Program-made: the position numbers and the translations under genes | Shown here: positions 26,597 through 35,413 of the stretch, one piece after another | Layout of the letters: every line of letters begins with the position of its first letter | Numbering within the stretch: the first letter of the stretch is position 1 | The notes under the pieces: model-generated | The model's database searches: none | The model's input: the letters and a program-made list of their open reading frames with translations, nothing else | What the model was told of the DNA's origin: nothing | Source of the DNA: JBCBRD01 sp039819785 | Lineage (GTDB): Bacteria; Pseudomonadota; Alphaproteobacteria; Rhizobiales; Hyphomicrobiaceae | Assembly: GCA_039819785.1 (NCBI GenBank) | Contig: JBCBRH010000016.1 | Span: 1 to 64,000 of the forward strand | Length of the DNA: 64,000 bases | Reading direction: 5' to 3'

Positions 26597-28324
26597 TTGA
26601 CTGATCAGGACAACACACTGGACGCGGTGACCTCACGAACAACGGACGATGTCCTAGATGCGAGCGGCGGGTTCGATGCAATTGTCGTGGGCGCTGGCGC
26701 AGCTGGTGGGCTTGCCGCAATGCTGCTGACACAGGGTGGGTTGAAAGTTTTGGTCTTGGATGCTGGGTGGCGTCCAGGGTTTTTGCGGGCACCGCTGAGA
26801 ACGATGACGGCGGCGGCTGTTCAGGCGCTGACGAACCCCGCCCTGCAACGCGTCCTGCCAGCCCGGCTGATCCATATGGGGGACCGTGCCTTGCGCCTCG
26901 TCGGGCGGGCACGCCAACCCGTGCAATCGAGATGCTTTGCATGGGGCATGGCGCCGGCGGCGTTCGTCGATGACCGGGACCACCCATATGTGGCCAATGG
27001 CGATCACCCGTTCAAATGGTTTCGCGTTCAGCAGCTAGGCGGGCGACTCACCGTACCTGGCCATGGCCGCCAATATTATCGGTTGGGCGATTCTGTGTTT
27101 CAGCCACCCGACAATGAAACGGCCAGATGGCCTTATGGCGCTGAAGACCTGAACCCCTGGTATGATGCTGTCGAAGAGCTGATCGAAATAGAGGCGGCCC
27201 ATGATGGCTGTCCCCACGTGCCGGACAGCAATCCCGCCATCGTCCGCACGCCGTTGGGGTGGGAGGCTGAAGTCATTGACGCCGTGAAATCTGAATTTCC
27301 TGCCGCGCATGCCATCGTTGGGCGTTCAGCGGCTCCACCGGAGACACTCAGCAAGGCCGCTCAAACCGGGCGCCTGTATTGCCGCAAAGGGGCGATCGGT
27401 GCCACCGTCGAGCAGCACAAAGACGGGCGGGTCAGCGGTGTCACCTGGTATGACCGGGCCAATGGCCGAATGCGGTCTGCGGAGGCACCACTGGTGTTCC
27501 TGTGCGCATCGACACTCGAGTCCACACGGATCATGCTGGCGTCCGGGCGGGACCGGCGTAACGGCGGGCCAGGGGCTCAATCGGGCCTTCTGGGCACGCA
27601 CCTCATGGATCATGTCCTGCTATCGGGTGTTGGAGAGGGCGGCCCGTTGCCCGATGAGCCAATAGAGAACATCCCAGGGCGATGCGTTTACCTGCCGCGA
27701 TTTGATCTGAGGTCTACTGTGCAGCCAACAGTTGGTTCTGATACAGCGATGCCGGGCACGCCCGTCACCACTGGCAGCAAAGACGGCTTCAGCGTTCAGG
27801 TTCATCGATGGTCGACCCGGCCTGGGCGCTCGCACTTCGTGGCCGTTTCGTTCAGCGAGATGCAGCCGAGGCGTGAAAACCATGTCCGGCTTCACCCCAC
27901 GCGGACAGATAAATTCGGCCTGCCAGTCCTGGACATTCACATTGATCATTCCGAACAAGAACGCACCAAGGCGCAAACTCAATCGGAGGCGATTGCAGAC
28001 GTCGGGCGGCTGTTCGGCATCGACTTTCACCGTCTCGATGCCGAACCTGCACCAGCTGGAACGGCGCTGCATGAATGTGGCACTGCGCGGATGGGTGATC
28101 GACCCGAAAACTCCGTCCTCGACGGTTATGCCCAATGTTGGGACGCGCCAGGCCTCTACGTCAGCGACGGGGCAGCTCTACCCTCCCAAGGGCTTGAGCA
28201 CCCCACGCTGACCATTATGGCCGTGACGGCACGTGCCTGCGCCCATGCTCTGAATGGCATGATCGAAGTCAACACGCCGATCGAACGAAACGAGGCGTTA
28301 CAGCGGCTCGTCGATACAGCCTGA
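26597..28324 (+). CDS. GMC family FAD-dependent oxidoreductase
   Basis: A flavoenzyme of 575 aa of the glucose-methanol-choline family, oxidising an alcohol or sugar hydroxyl. The Rossmann FAD motif is IVVGAGAAGGLAAMLL near residue 29. The flavin-contacting QLGGRLTVPGHG near 150 and WPYGAEDLNPWYDAVEELI near 178 match the GMC pattern seen in sugar and polyol dehydrogenases. The active-site region is TALHECGTARMG near 510, with the catalytic His, followed by YVSDGAALPSQG and HPTLTIMAV. The start is TTG with GGTGG just upstream. No signal peptide is seen, so it is cytoplasmic or needs a partner. It follows the ExoO-like gene after 210 bp and converges with the Hint-domain gene. A role in modifying a glycan or its precursor is plausible but unproven. 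Confidence 0.92.
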   Translation: MTDQDNTLDAVTSRTTDDVLDASGGFDAIVVGAGAAGGLAAMLLTQGGLKVLVLDAGWRPGFLRAPLRTMTAAAVQALTNPALQRVLPARLIHMGDRALRLVGRARQPVQSRCFAWGMAPAAFVDDRDHPYVANGDHPFKWFRVQQLGGRLTVPGHGRQYYRLGDSVFQPPDNETARWPYGAEDLNPWYDAVEELIEIEAAHDGCPHVPDSNPAIVRTPLGWEAEVIDAVKSEFPAAHAIVGRSAAPPETLSKAAQTGRLYCRKGAIGATVEQHKDGRVSGVTWYDRANGRMRSAEAPLVFLCASTLESTRIMLASGRDRRNGGPGAQSGLLGTHLMDHVLLSGVGEGGPLPDEPIENIPGRCVYLPRFDLRSTVQPTVGSDTAMPGTPVTTGSKDGFSVQVHRWSTRPGRSHFVAVSFSEMQPRRENHVRLHPTRTDKFGLPVLDIHIDHSEQERTKAQTQSEAIADVGRLFGIDFHRLDAEPAPAGTALHECGTARMGDRPENSVLDGYAQCWDAPGLYVSDGAALPSQGLEHPTLTIMAVTARACAHALNGMIEVNTPIERNEALQRLVDTA

Positions 28325-28363
28325 CCGGCCAGACTTTTGCGTTCGATAGGTGAAGCCACGGAA

Positions 28364-28396
28364 AACCGCCGCCCTACAATGTGTAGAACGGCGGTT
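28364..28396 (-). terminator. Hairpin terminator between converging GMC and Hint genes
   Basis: AACCGCCG (28364-28371) pairs with CGGCGGTT (28389-28396), and an inner CTACA pairs with TGTAG. Read on the minus strand the stem is followed by TTTTCC, so it fits a factor-independent terminator of the Hint-domain gene. On the plus strand the tail is TTCAATT, which gives weaker termination for the GMC gene. Confidence 0.75.
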
Positions 28397-28436
28397 CAAT
28401 TGATCTGTAACAACTCAATGCAGCCGAGAGGCCAGC

Positions 28437-29285
28437 TTAAGCAGCGACTTGGTCTTGGCCAGTCAGACGGTCTGCGCGATCGGCGAGCTTATTGCGGATC
28501 TGGCCGATCTTTCCAGGGCGGTAGCCCCAAGGCATGACCACTGATTTGATGTCCGACAGGATCATCTCACGGCGTGCCATCGTCAGGACTGGCGCGAAGG
28601 CCGGTGCGATAGCTTCCACCGTCGCGACACCGTTGTCGAAGCCGTGCCGGTTTGCATACGCCCGATAGGTTTCAGCGGCGGCCCCCTCAGCGATGATGAC
28701 ATCGTGGGCTTCAAGTTCGACATGATAGTAGTCGATTGCGTCCCAACCCGTTGCTGGCTCCTGCGTGATCGTGACACCGTTGACGAGGTATTTTGCCGGG
28801 ATCAGAACGCCATCGATGAACATGGCATGGTCGGGTGAGACCAGAAGGTCTGCGTGAGGTGCGCCGTCCGCAATGGCATTCTTCGCGATGCGGATGGGCC
28901 GGACGGTGTTTGGTACCATCTCGCCCCGCTCGAAGGACTGCTCTGTCACGCCGATCCATTTGATCGGCTTGAGTTCACCGGACACTGTCATGACCTGATC
29001 GCCGACTTTGAGGTCCTGCACGGCGACTTGTCCGCTACGCGTCAGAATCTTCGTGTCCTTCAGGAAGCACGGGATCGGGTCTGGCCCACCGGCATGTGGC
29101 GGCGGCGATGGACGATGTGTCGGCGGCGCTGGTGGACCGTTCTTGGGAAAGCACCAGGCGAAGAAGCCTGCCTGAGCGTTTGAGGCTGCTGTCAGTCCGA
29201 TGAGGCCGGCACCTGCACCGAGAAAACGACGCCGTGCTTTCAGACGCTGTTCTGATGTGTCTTTATTTTGTGTCTTGTCCGACAT
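28437..29285 (-). CDS. Hint (hedgehog/intein) domain protein with Tat-like signal
   Basis: A predicted exported protein of 282 aa. Residues 15-40 form a twin-arginine-like signal (KARRRFLGAGAGLIGLTAA, with cleavage near SNAQA). A Pro/His-rich linker (about 48-72) follows, then a Hint_2-type domain: the nucleophile Cys 73 in PCFLKDTKI, DLKVGDQVMTVSGELKPIKWIG, and LLVSPDHAMFIDG with His 153, then YHVELEAHDVIIAEG with H188 and H194. Hint domains cleave or splice their own chain; here Cys 73 would be freed or used to ligate the N-terminal part to another molecule. Alphaproteobacterial Hint_2 proteins are common but poorly understood. ATG 29285 is chosen with GGGG upstream and the signal directly after; an in-frame start at 29330 exists. 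It converges with the GMC gene. Confidence 0.85.
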   Translation of the reverse strand: MSDKTQNKDTSEQRLKARRRFLGAGAGLIGLTAASNAQAGFFAWCFPKNGPPAPPTHRPSPPPHAGGPDPIPCFLKDTKILTRSGQVAVQDLKVGDQVMTVSGELKPIKWIGVTEQSFERGEMVPNTVRPIRIAKNAIADGAPHADLLVSPDHAMFIDGVLIPAKYLVNGVTITQEPATGWDAIDYYHVELEAHDVIIAEGAAAETYRAYANRHGFDNGVATVEAIAPAFAPVLTMARREMILSDIKSVVMPWGYRPGKIGQIRNKLADRADRLTGQDQVAA

Positions 29286-29655
29286 AACTCGAACCCCTGT
29301 TACGCGGGGTGCCAGATGCTGGCCGCCCAATACTCAACTCCGGGACTGCAACTACGCAACTGCAACAATGCTCGCCGTGCAGCACACCCGTTACGGTGCA
29401 GTGAATGGCGCTTCCCATTTTATGTCAATTTATCCCCATACGCCATTGATGCTGCCTGTTATTATCCTATTCTTCTAGAACTACGCCATCGGGCTTCATT
29501 TCCCCGCCTGGGGCAATTTTTGATTAGCTTGATTTCTCCGAAAGGCGGTGTCGAATGGTTTCAAAAGGAGGAGAAAGAGCCAAAAAAATGCCCGCCGGTG
29601 GAAACCGACGGGCACAGGTAATTCGCAGTAAGGTAAAGAAACTCTCGGGTTTAAC
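29286..29655. other. Intergenic region between Hint and outer membrane protein genes
   Basis: No gene is seen. The region carries the terminator of the beta-barrel gene (see 29582-29614) and, toward 29300-29500, the likely promoter of the Hint gene on the minus strand. A run of related short repeats (ACTGCAACTACGCAACTGCAAC) lies near 29345. A clear promoter was not identified. Confidence 0.4.
29582..29614 (-). terminator. Intrinsic terminator of the outer membrane beta-barrel gene
   Basis: TGCCCG (29589-29594) pairs with CGGGCA (29609-29614) and inner CGGT pairs with ACCG around GGAA. On the minus strand the stem is followed at once by seven T residues. It lies about 40 bp after the stop of the beta-barrel gene, the expected place. 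This is the best terminator in the window. Confidence 0.9.
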
Positions 29656-30447
29656 CTACTTCAACGGCGTGTGGGCGATCGGACGGCGCGATGGGAACCG
29701 GTAGGTGAGACCAATGCGGATGGCGTGGTTTTCCGATTCGATGTCAATGCGCTCCGTGCAGCACAGGGTGCCGTTCAAGAACTGCTGCTGATTGAAAAAG
29801 GTCTGGCTGTCGAAGTCAGAGTAGCGGTAATCGAGTGTCAAACCGAGCCCGCCGCGCAGCTGGTGGACGATACCACCACCCACGAAATAGCCGCCCAAAT
29901 CTTCCTCGAAGACCTGATTGTTCGAACGCAGGTCGATGTCGGTTTCGGTGTAACCACCGCTCACGTAGACGAGTGTCTGAGGGCGTACCAGATAACCAAT
30001 GCGTCCGCCCACGGCCCAAGTGCTATCGACGTCGACTGAATAAGAGACGAGCCCAGCGCCAGGCTCGATGGCCGTCCCTCCATCACTGTGACTGCCAAAC
30101 GTGTAGTCGGCGAAGACACCAGCAAGGAGGTGGCTTCCCAGCAACCGGTCATAGCCAAGCGTGATCGTTCCAGTTACGCCATCCGGCTCTGTATCGCTCA
30201 CATCGCGGTCTGTCACGCCGGCTGGAAACTGGACGCTCGCACCTGGAACAAGAAATAGATCGCGCGTCAGTTCAGCGTCGGAGGTGCTGTAGCCGAGCGC
30301 CATCCCGATATGAAACCCGCTCCAATTTACGGGTGCTGCATGCATCGGCGCGTCCTTGAAGGAGCCACGGTGAGCGTCGGCGATTGCCGTCGCCGGGACC
30401 GCGAAGAGCGCAGCGGCGATCATCAGTGATGTGAGCGGGTGCTTCAT
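29656..30447 (-). CDS. Outer membrane beta-barrel protein (OmpA/Omp25-like porin family)
   Basis: A predicted outer membrane barrel of 263 aa. The signal peptide is residues 1-24 (MKHPLTSLMIAAALFAVPAT AIADA). Alternating strands follow: NWSGFHIGMALGYSTSD at the start, TLGYDRLLGSHLLAGVFADYTFG, DSTWAVGGRIGYLVRPQTLVYVSGGYTETDI, and GLGLTLDYRYSDFD near the end, closing with HAIRIGLTYRF. This is the eight-stranded layout of rhizobial and Brucella Omp25/Omp31-type and Opa-like proteins. ATG 30447 has GAGG six bases upstream; an in-frame start at 30531 would place the signal peptide internally. It stands alone with its own terminator and a long upstream region. Its function is probably structural; a link to the polysaccharide locus is not shown. 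Confidence 0.9.
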   Translation of the reverse strand: MKHPLTSLMIAAALFAVPATAIADAHRGSFKDAPMHAAPVNWSGFHIGMALGYSTSDAELTRDLFLVPGASVQFPAGVTDRDVSDTEPDGVTGTITLGYDRLLGSHLLAGVFADYTFGSHSDGGTAIEPGAGLVSYSVDVDSTWAVGGRIGYLVRPQTLVYVSGGYTETDIDLRSNNQVFEEDLGGYFVGGGIVHQLRGGLGLTLDYRYSDFDSQTFFNQQQFLNGTLCCTERIDIESENHAIRIGLTYRFPSRRPIAHTPLK

Positions 30448-31274
30448 GGGTAGCCTCAAATTGCACGACGATAATTTTGCCCAAACAGCAGATCGATCGT
30501 TGAGATCGGCTGGGAACAAACGCGTGAACAATCAATGGGCGATTGTCTGAACGGGTACGTGATTCGTCAGACGGCTCCGAGTTGAATTACGGGGATGACG
30601 GGATTTGCAATTCGTTGCGCGGCTCAACAGCCACACGGTTCATGAATGGTTAACACTGCACTGTGCGGCGTCCGTTGGGCCAGTTTCGGGGCTCGTACAC
30701 TGTTGTCGAGCGCGGTTGTGGGCACCAACCAGCGACGGGTCTACGTTGAGCCGAAAATTGCAACTATCGCCAAGGTTCTCGAATGTGTGACATGCAGCCT
30801 TAGAACACAGCGCATCAGCTCTGCAGCTGTCTAGAATTGAAACATCGCTGCCCGCAATCGAGCCCTCTATAGGCGCGCCGCACTGCTTCCAAGCCCTGGA
30901 AGCACTGGGCAGGCGGCGTGTTTGTCGCAGTAGGCCTCAGTGCGTTCCCGCCACTTAGCGAAACTGCAAAGGGTCGCCTGAAAGTCTTGGGTGATCATTG
31001 AAGTGATTGAAACAACTGGATTTTCCCTCGTATTACTTCTACGAATGGTGCGGCGCATTCACTCAAATCGCTGATCTGACTTTGTGATTTGCACGGACCG
31101 TTTTAGTTTCCACGTGATATCGGTCGGGTTTGGCTAACGATTTGCAAACACTTTCAGAGCTGGCCGCATCCGCACGTCGTTGATGAGACGCAAATTGACG
31201 CTTTACCTCTCGGGCACGTGTTGCATGGCCGCTCAGCACTTTGTACTCGCAGCGTAATTTGGAATGATCGAACA
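30448..31274. other. Long divergent promoter region between beta-barrel gene and Wzc gene
   Basis: This 827-bp region between two divergent genes has no convincing coding sequence on either strand. It contains a perfect inverted repeat TGCTTCCA/TGGAAGCA (30884-30904, loop AGCCC) without a T run, which could be an operator. Several short open frames were rejected for lack of family features. Its length suggests a complex regulatory region for the exopolysaccharide locus that begins at 31275. Confidence 0.45.
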
Positions 31275-33251
31275 ATGCTCGAACGGACACCACGCCGCAC
31301 GGACCTCGACCTCGCCGATCCAGCAGCAATGGCTGGTAGTTTTGTTGCTGTTGAACGGCTTCGGCGTTTTTTGGAGCGTTCGTTTCGCACCATCGTGCTG
31401 ACAACGGCGATATGTACAGCACTTGCGCTGGCCTATGCGTTCACGGCGACGCCGATGTTCACGGCCTCTTCCCAGGTTCTTATCGAGACCCAATCACTGC
31501 AGGAACCAACGCTGCGTTTTGGTGAAAACCAGTTGTCATTGGATACGCCGCAGGTTGAGAGCCAACTGGCGCTCCTCCGGTCTGAGCGGATCGCGGAGAA
31601 GGCAGCGCGCAAGTTTGAACTCAATGTATGGGCTGACAATCAGTTCGAGGTTTCGCCGCTGGCGGGCTTCATGGGCTGGCTTTCGAGCTTCATTCCCACG
31701 TTCAGCAGCGATGTTGCAGAAACCAGCGAGGCCGACGCCGAGGCTGAGTTGCTTCGCGCCGCAATCAATGAAGTTCAATATAATATGGCTGTGTCCCGCG
31801 TTGGGATCTCATACGTCCTGCAGATTGAATACAATTCCACCGATGCCTCACATGCTGCGAAAATGGCGAACGCCATTGCCGAAGCCTATGTCGAAGACCG
31901 GCTGGAAACACGCAAGGATGCCGCCCGGCGCGGCAGCGAATGGCTGGAAGACCAAATTGACGCCCTGCGGATACAGATGAACGCCGCCAACCTGGAGGTT
32001 CAGACATTCCGGGCACGGCGCGACTATCGCATCGTTGGGCAGTCCAGCACAGATACGGCAAACTCAGGCAGCCGAACAATCCGGGGCGTGACTGGGCGGC
32101 TCCGGCCCGAAAGCCGTCGTGCGGAGGCATCTGATGAAAACGGCAAAACGCAAGGCCCACGCGCCACATTGGAAGAGCTTGAATCGCGCGCCGATACGTT
32201 TCAGAAAATTTACGAATCCTACCTTCAGGCCTACACCGAGACAGTGCAGCGCCAGTCCTATCCGGTCACCAATGCACGTGTCATCACCGATGCTTCCAAG
32301 CCAAAACGGAAAAGCAGTCCGAAGCGTGGGTTGATCACGGTGGGCGGTGTGATCCTGGGTGGTATTTTTGGCATCGGGCTCGCTTTGATCCGCTCGGCGC
32401 TTGACTACCGTGTCAGCTCGCCGAAGCAAATCCGCGAGGAGCTTGGTACTGAGAGCCTAGGTCTCGTGGCCCGCCACGACAGCCGCCGCGCACATGTGCC
32501 AACAGCACGACTGATCTTTGACTATGTCCGCGGGCTCCTGGGCTTTGAGCGGGAGGAAGATCTGATCCCGAGGTTGAAGGAAGTCAAAACGATGCCAATG
32601 TCGCGGTTCAGCCGCGGCGTCAAAAGCATCCGAACGGCGATCAACATCTCGACGAAGTCGCAACCCATCACGATCCTGGGCATCACATCATCCGTGCCGC
32701 GCGAAGGGAAGACGACGTTTTCAAGCAACCTCGCATTGCTGCATCGTATGACAGATGCCCGCACGCTCATCGTCGATGCTGATTTTCATAATCCGGCTCT
32801 GACCCGCGCGGCGGCTCCGGAATGCGACGCTGGGCTTCTGGAAGTTCTGAATGGCGACCGTGCTCTGGCCGATTGCATCATCCCGCAAACAGATGATTTT
32901 CCGGATTTCCTGCCGTTGCATCTTGCCGACGGGGCGACGGATGCGGGCGGAGACCTGTCGGGTGATGCCTTGAAGTCATTGTTCGAGAAACTGGAAGCGG
33001 AATATGACGTCATCATTGTCGACATGCCGCCGCTGAAACCCGCAACAGAGGCGCTGGCGCTGAGCGAAATACTCCAGGGCGTGGTTGTGGTTGCTGAATG
33101 GGAATCGACACCGGTCCCGGTTCTCGACGAGACGCTTTATGATCTGCGGCGAGTGGGATCGAACATTATTGGCGTCGTTCTGACGAAGGTCATGCGCACA
33201 GAGGTTGAGCTTTACGGAGCCCGTATCCGAGGTCGCGCCTACACCGGCTAA
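31275..33251 (+). CDS. Wzc/ExoP-like polysaccharide co-polymerase with BY-kinase domain
   Basis: Inner membrane protein of 658 aa that controls polymer length and export in Wzx/Wzy systems. A first membrane helix (about residues 40-60, RTIVLTTAICTALALAYAF) leads to the Wzz domain with the family's MFTASSQVLIET and QVESQLALLRSERIA, then a coiled periplasmic part. A second helix is near 350-372 (GLITVGGVILGGIFGIGLALI). The C-terminal kinase domain has Walker A SSVPREGKTT near 471, Walker A' LIVDADFHNP near 497 and Walker B VIIVDMPP near 578. The C-terminus (ELYGARIRGRAYTG) has only two Tyr, not the usual cluster, so autophosphorylation may be reduced. The start (ATG 31275) is chosen to fit the usual distance to the first helix; the ribosome binding site is weak. 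Confidence 0.93.
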   Translation: MLERTPRRTDLDLADPAAMAGSFVAVERLRRFLERSFRTIVLTTAICTALALAYAFTATPMFTASSQVLIETQSLQEPTLRFGENQLSLDTPQVESQLALLRSERIAEKAARKFELNVWADNQFEVSPLAGFMGWLSSFIPTFSSDVAETSEADAEAELLRAAINEVQYNMAVSRVGISYVLQIEYNSTDASHAAKMANAIAEAYVEDRLETRKDAARRGSEWLEDQIDALRIQMNAANLEVQTFRARRDYRIVGQSSTDTANSGSRTIRGVTGRLRPESRRAEASDENGKTQGPRATLEELESRADTFQKIYESYLQAYTETVQRQSYPVTNARVITDASKPKRKSSPKRGLITVGGVILGGIFGIGLALIRSALDYRVSSPKQIREELGTESLGLVARHDSRRAHVPTARLIFDYVRGLLGFEREEDLIPRLKEVKTMPMSRFSRGVKSIRTAINISTKSQPITILGITSSVPREGKTTFSSNLALLHRMTDARTLIVDADFHNPALTRAAAPECDAGLLEVLNGDRALADCIIPQTDDFPDFLPLHLADGATDAGGDLSGDALKSLFEKLEAEYDVIIVDMPPLKPATEALALSEILQGVVVVAEWESTPVPVLDETLYDLRRVGSNIIGVVLTKVMRTEVELYGARIRGRAYTG

Positions 33252-33681
33252 GGTGCGACTTGGTTGATCAAGATCAGGGCGGCGCGCACCGGCAGTTGGC
33301 GAGGTGCGCGCTTCACCATGATCTTTGGTTTTAGGTGCCATGAGACATTCTTGTTTTGAGCACAGCCGCGGGACGCCGGTGCACCTCCTTAGCTTAGCCC
33401 TCACACTTCCCGTGTTGAGCATCGCAGGCAGGTTGGCATTTCTTGATCACGAGAAGGGAATACCCGGAGCGCAAAGCTGTTTGTGATGCCCCGCGAGGTC
33501 GAAACCACTTGTGCCGATGCGAGTTTGTGTCAGGTTGCGACAGCGGTTGCAGTGCGTCGGTCGTCATGTGCTGCCGGGCACCCGGTGTCTGACTTGGGCG
33601 GGTGATATCGGGCTGGCTGTTACATGACGTCGGTCAACCGCATGTGAGAACTTTGACCATAGTTTTGCGGAGATTAGGTTC
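33252..33681. other. Intergenic region with a hairpin after the Wzc gene
   Basis: No gene is seen in 430 bases. CGCGCACC (33283-33290) pairs with GGTGCGCG (33303-33310), and an outer AAGATCA (33270-33276) pairs with TGATCTT (33319-33325), giving a long interrupted stem followed by TGGTTTT. This is a plausible terminator of the Wzc gene. The rest may hold the promoter of the acyltransferase gene. Confidence 0.5.
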
Positions 33682-34782
33682 TTGAAGGCTGAGAGTGCCG
33701 CCCGCCAACGGTTTGTCGTCCTTGATACCATGCGCGGCTATGCAGCCTGCGTCGTGATGACACTTCACTACGGCTATTTGAAAACGACGAATGCCTATAT
33801 GGCCGTCGACTTTTTCTTTCTACTGAGTGGCTTTGTTCTCGCCCACGCTTATTTCAACCGGCCGGACATCAATTTCTGGAGCTTTGCTCAATACCGTCTG
33901 GCGCGGCTTTACCCGCTGCACCTGCTTACATTTTTACTGACGGCTGTGCTTCTCACCGTCATCGGGCGTGAGTGGTATGATGGCGAGTTCATTCTCCACC
34001 TGTTCATGCTCCACAATATTGGTTTGGGCCCAGACCGCGTGGCTTTCAATTCACCGGCTTGGTCGATTTCGGTTGAGTTCTGGGTCAACCTCGCAATCGG
34101 ATTGCTGGCCGTGCTCGTCATCGCAGTTCGCGCCAGCAAGCTGGTTCGAAATGTCGTTCTGGGTGGTATCGCAGCGGTCTGTTACCTGGTCCTCGCCGCA
34201 TCTCATGGGCACGTCAATCTGTATTACCAGGATCTCATGCCACTGGTGAACTTGGGCCTCCTGCGTGGCCTCGGCTCCATCTGTGTCGGTGTTTTGCTCT
34301 ATGATGTGTTTCGCGCGCTATCGGCCCCGCGATCCGACATGGGGCACTTCTGGCTGCAGATCCTCACGCCGGTGGCGCTTGGTCTGTTTCTGGTCATTAT
34401 GGTTTTGCTCCCCAATGAAACGCCTTGGGATTTCGTTGCGCTGGTGGTGATGATGGGCATCGTTATCATCATGGCCTTCGAGGTTGGCCCGATTGCGGTC
34501 TTAGCGCGGAAGTTTGATTTCCTCGGCCGGATCTCGTTTTCGATTTATCTCGTTCACGTGCCCATCCAGTGGGCCTTAAAGGAGGCGATTGGTGATCGCT
34601 TCAGTTTTTTCACCGGCTATCTCATCCAGTTCGCCGTTGTAATCGCGGTCTCATATTTGACCTACACGTACTTTGAAAAACCTTCCTATGCCTGGGGTAA
34701 GCGTGCTCTTCGAGACGCTGGCAACTGGTGCAAAAAAACGGTGCGAGGCAGACAGAAATCACAGGCTCCGCCCTTCAGCTGA
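33682..34782 (+). CDS. Acyltransferase family 3 membrane protein (OafA/ExoZ-like)
   Basis: Inner membrane acyltransferase of 366 aa that adds acetyl or another acyl group to the polysaccharide repeat unit. It has the family's opening motif LDTMRGYAACVVMTLHYGY with the catalytic-type His, FFFLLSGFVLAHAYFNR, the R..RLYPLHLLTF motif near residue 72, and about ten membrane segments to FEKPSYAWGK at the end, where the last helix stops. ExoZ, the succinoglycan acetyltransferase, belongs to this family. The start is TTG 33682, with GGAG about ten bases upstream and AGG three bases upstream; confidence in the start is moderate. Downstream, six bases after the stop, begins the 13-bp tandem repeat array. 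Confidence 0.9.
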   Translation: MKAESAARQRFVVLDTMRGYAACVVMTLHYGYLKTTNAYMAVDFFFLLSGFVLAHAYFNRPDINFWSFAQYRLARLYPLHLLTFLLTAVLLTVIGREWYDGEFILHLFMLHNIGLGPDRVAFNSPAWSISVEFWVNLAIGLLAVLVIAVRASKLVRNVVLGGIAAVCYLVLAASHGHVNLYYQDLMPLVNLGLLRGLGSICVGVLLYDVFRALSAPRSDMGHFWLQILTPVALGLFLVIMVLLPNETPWDFVALVVMMGIVIIMAFEVGPIAVLARKFDFLGRISFSIYLVHVPIQWALKEAIGDRFSFFTGYLIQFAVVIAVSYLTYTYFEKPSYAWGKRALRDAGNWCKKTVRGRQKSQAPPFS

Positions 34783-35413
34783 TTGCGCGCGTGTCTGGTA
34801 CGCGTGTCTGGTACGCGTGGCTGGTACGCGTGTCTGGTACGCGTGTCTGGTACGCGTGTCTGGCGCCCGTGTCTGGCGCCGCTGTCACTGCTGGTTTCAC
34901 ACCAACACGCGCAGGACGTGGACTTTGCCCCATCACCCTCATTGCGGCCCCTCGATGCATTGGCCTCACGGTTCAGCTCTTGGCGTGTGGTGATCGCGGT
35001 CAATTGCCGCCCTAAGGGGCTGTTTTCTATGTTTTTTTAATTGCCTGAGCTAGCATCCACAGTCTCGTCCGTGCGTTGTCTGAGCGTCGTGTTCATTACG
35101 TTCGCAAGAGACACCGCAAAGTCGATTGCGGACAAGCTTTTGACGTGTTGACTTGCAGTCGCGCGCCGGGGTCCATGCGGCGTGAGAAATGATGGGGTCT
35201 GGTTACTGTGATTTGCCCTACGATGGCTGTGCCAATCCGGCTGGTGTCGGTCCTTCTGGACGACGCAAGCTCAGTCCCGTGTGCCCCGTTGGCAGGCGAT
35301 GAGACTGCCAGGTTAGTTGAGCATCGTAGTTACCTGATCAGCGTGCGAATCGGCTCAATGGACCCGATCAAATCGATGCGCTGCCGAATTTCGCGTTCCA
35401 GTGGTCATGATCA
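34783..35413. other. Region between acyltransferase and flippase genes
   Basis: Apart from the tandem array at 34788-34878 no feature is recognised in these 630 bases. Short open frames (such as 35208-35417, plus) overlap the flippase start and have no family character. The flippase promoter may lie here, but no clear signal is seen. Confidence 0.45.
34788..34878 (+). repeat. Tandem array of a 13-bp repeat (CGCGTGTCTGGTA), seven units
   Basis: Seven head-to-tail units: 34788, 34801, 34814, 34827, 34840, 34853 and 34866. Four are identical (CGCGTGTCTGGTA), one has T to G (CGCGTGGCTGGTA), and the last two end in GGCG; a partial eighth unit follows. The array begins six bases after the acyltransferase stop codon. 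The period is not a multiple of three, and the array lies outside genes. Such arrays arise by slipped-strand copying and can vary in copy number between strains. A regulatory or mRNA-stabilising role is possible, not shown. Confidence 0.95.

Noticed and set aside
30448..31274. A small gene or RNA in the long region before the Wzc gene
   Set aside because: Short open frames lack start signals, and no RNA family structure was recognised; only one inverted repeat stands out.
34788..34878. CRISPR-like appearance of the 13-bp repeats
   Set aside because: The units are direct tandem copies without spacers and no cas gene is present.
34686..35003. Repeat-derived peptides on both strands across the tandem array
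   Set aside because: Their repeated TRTRHAYQ-like residues come only from translating the 13-bp repeat in all frames.
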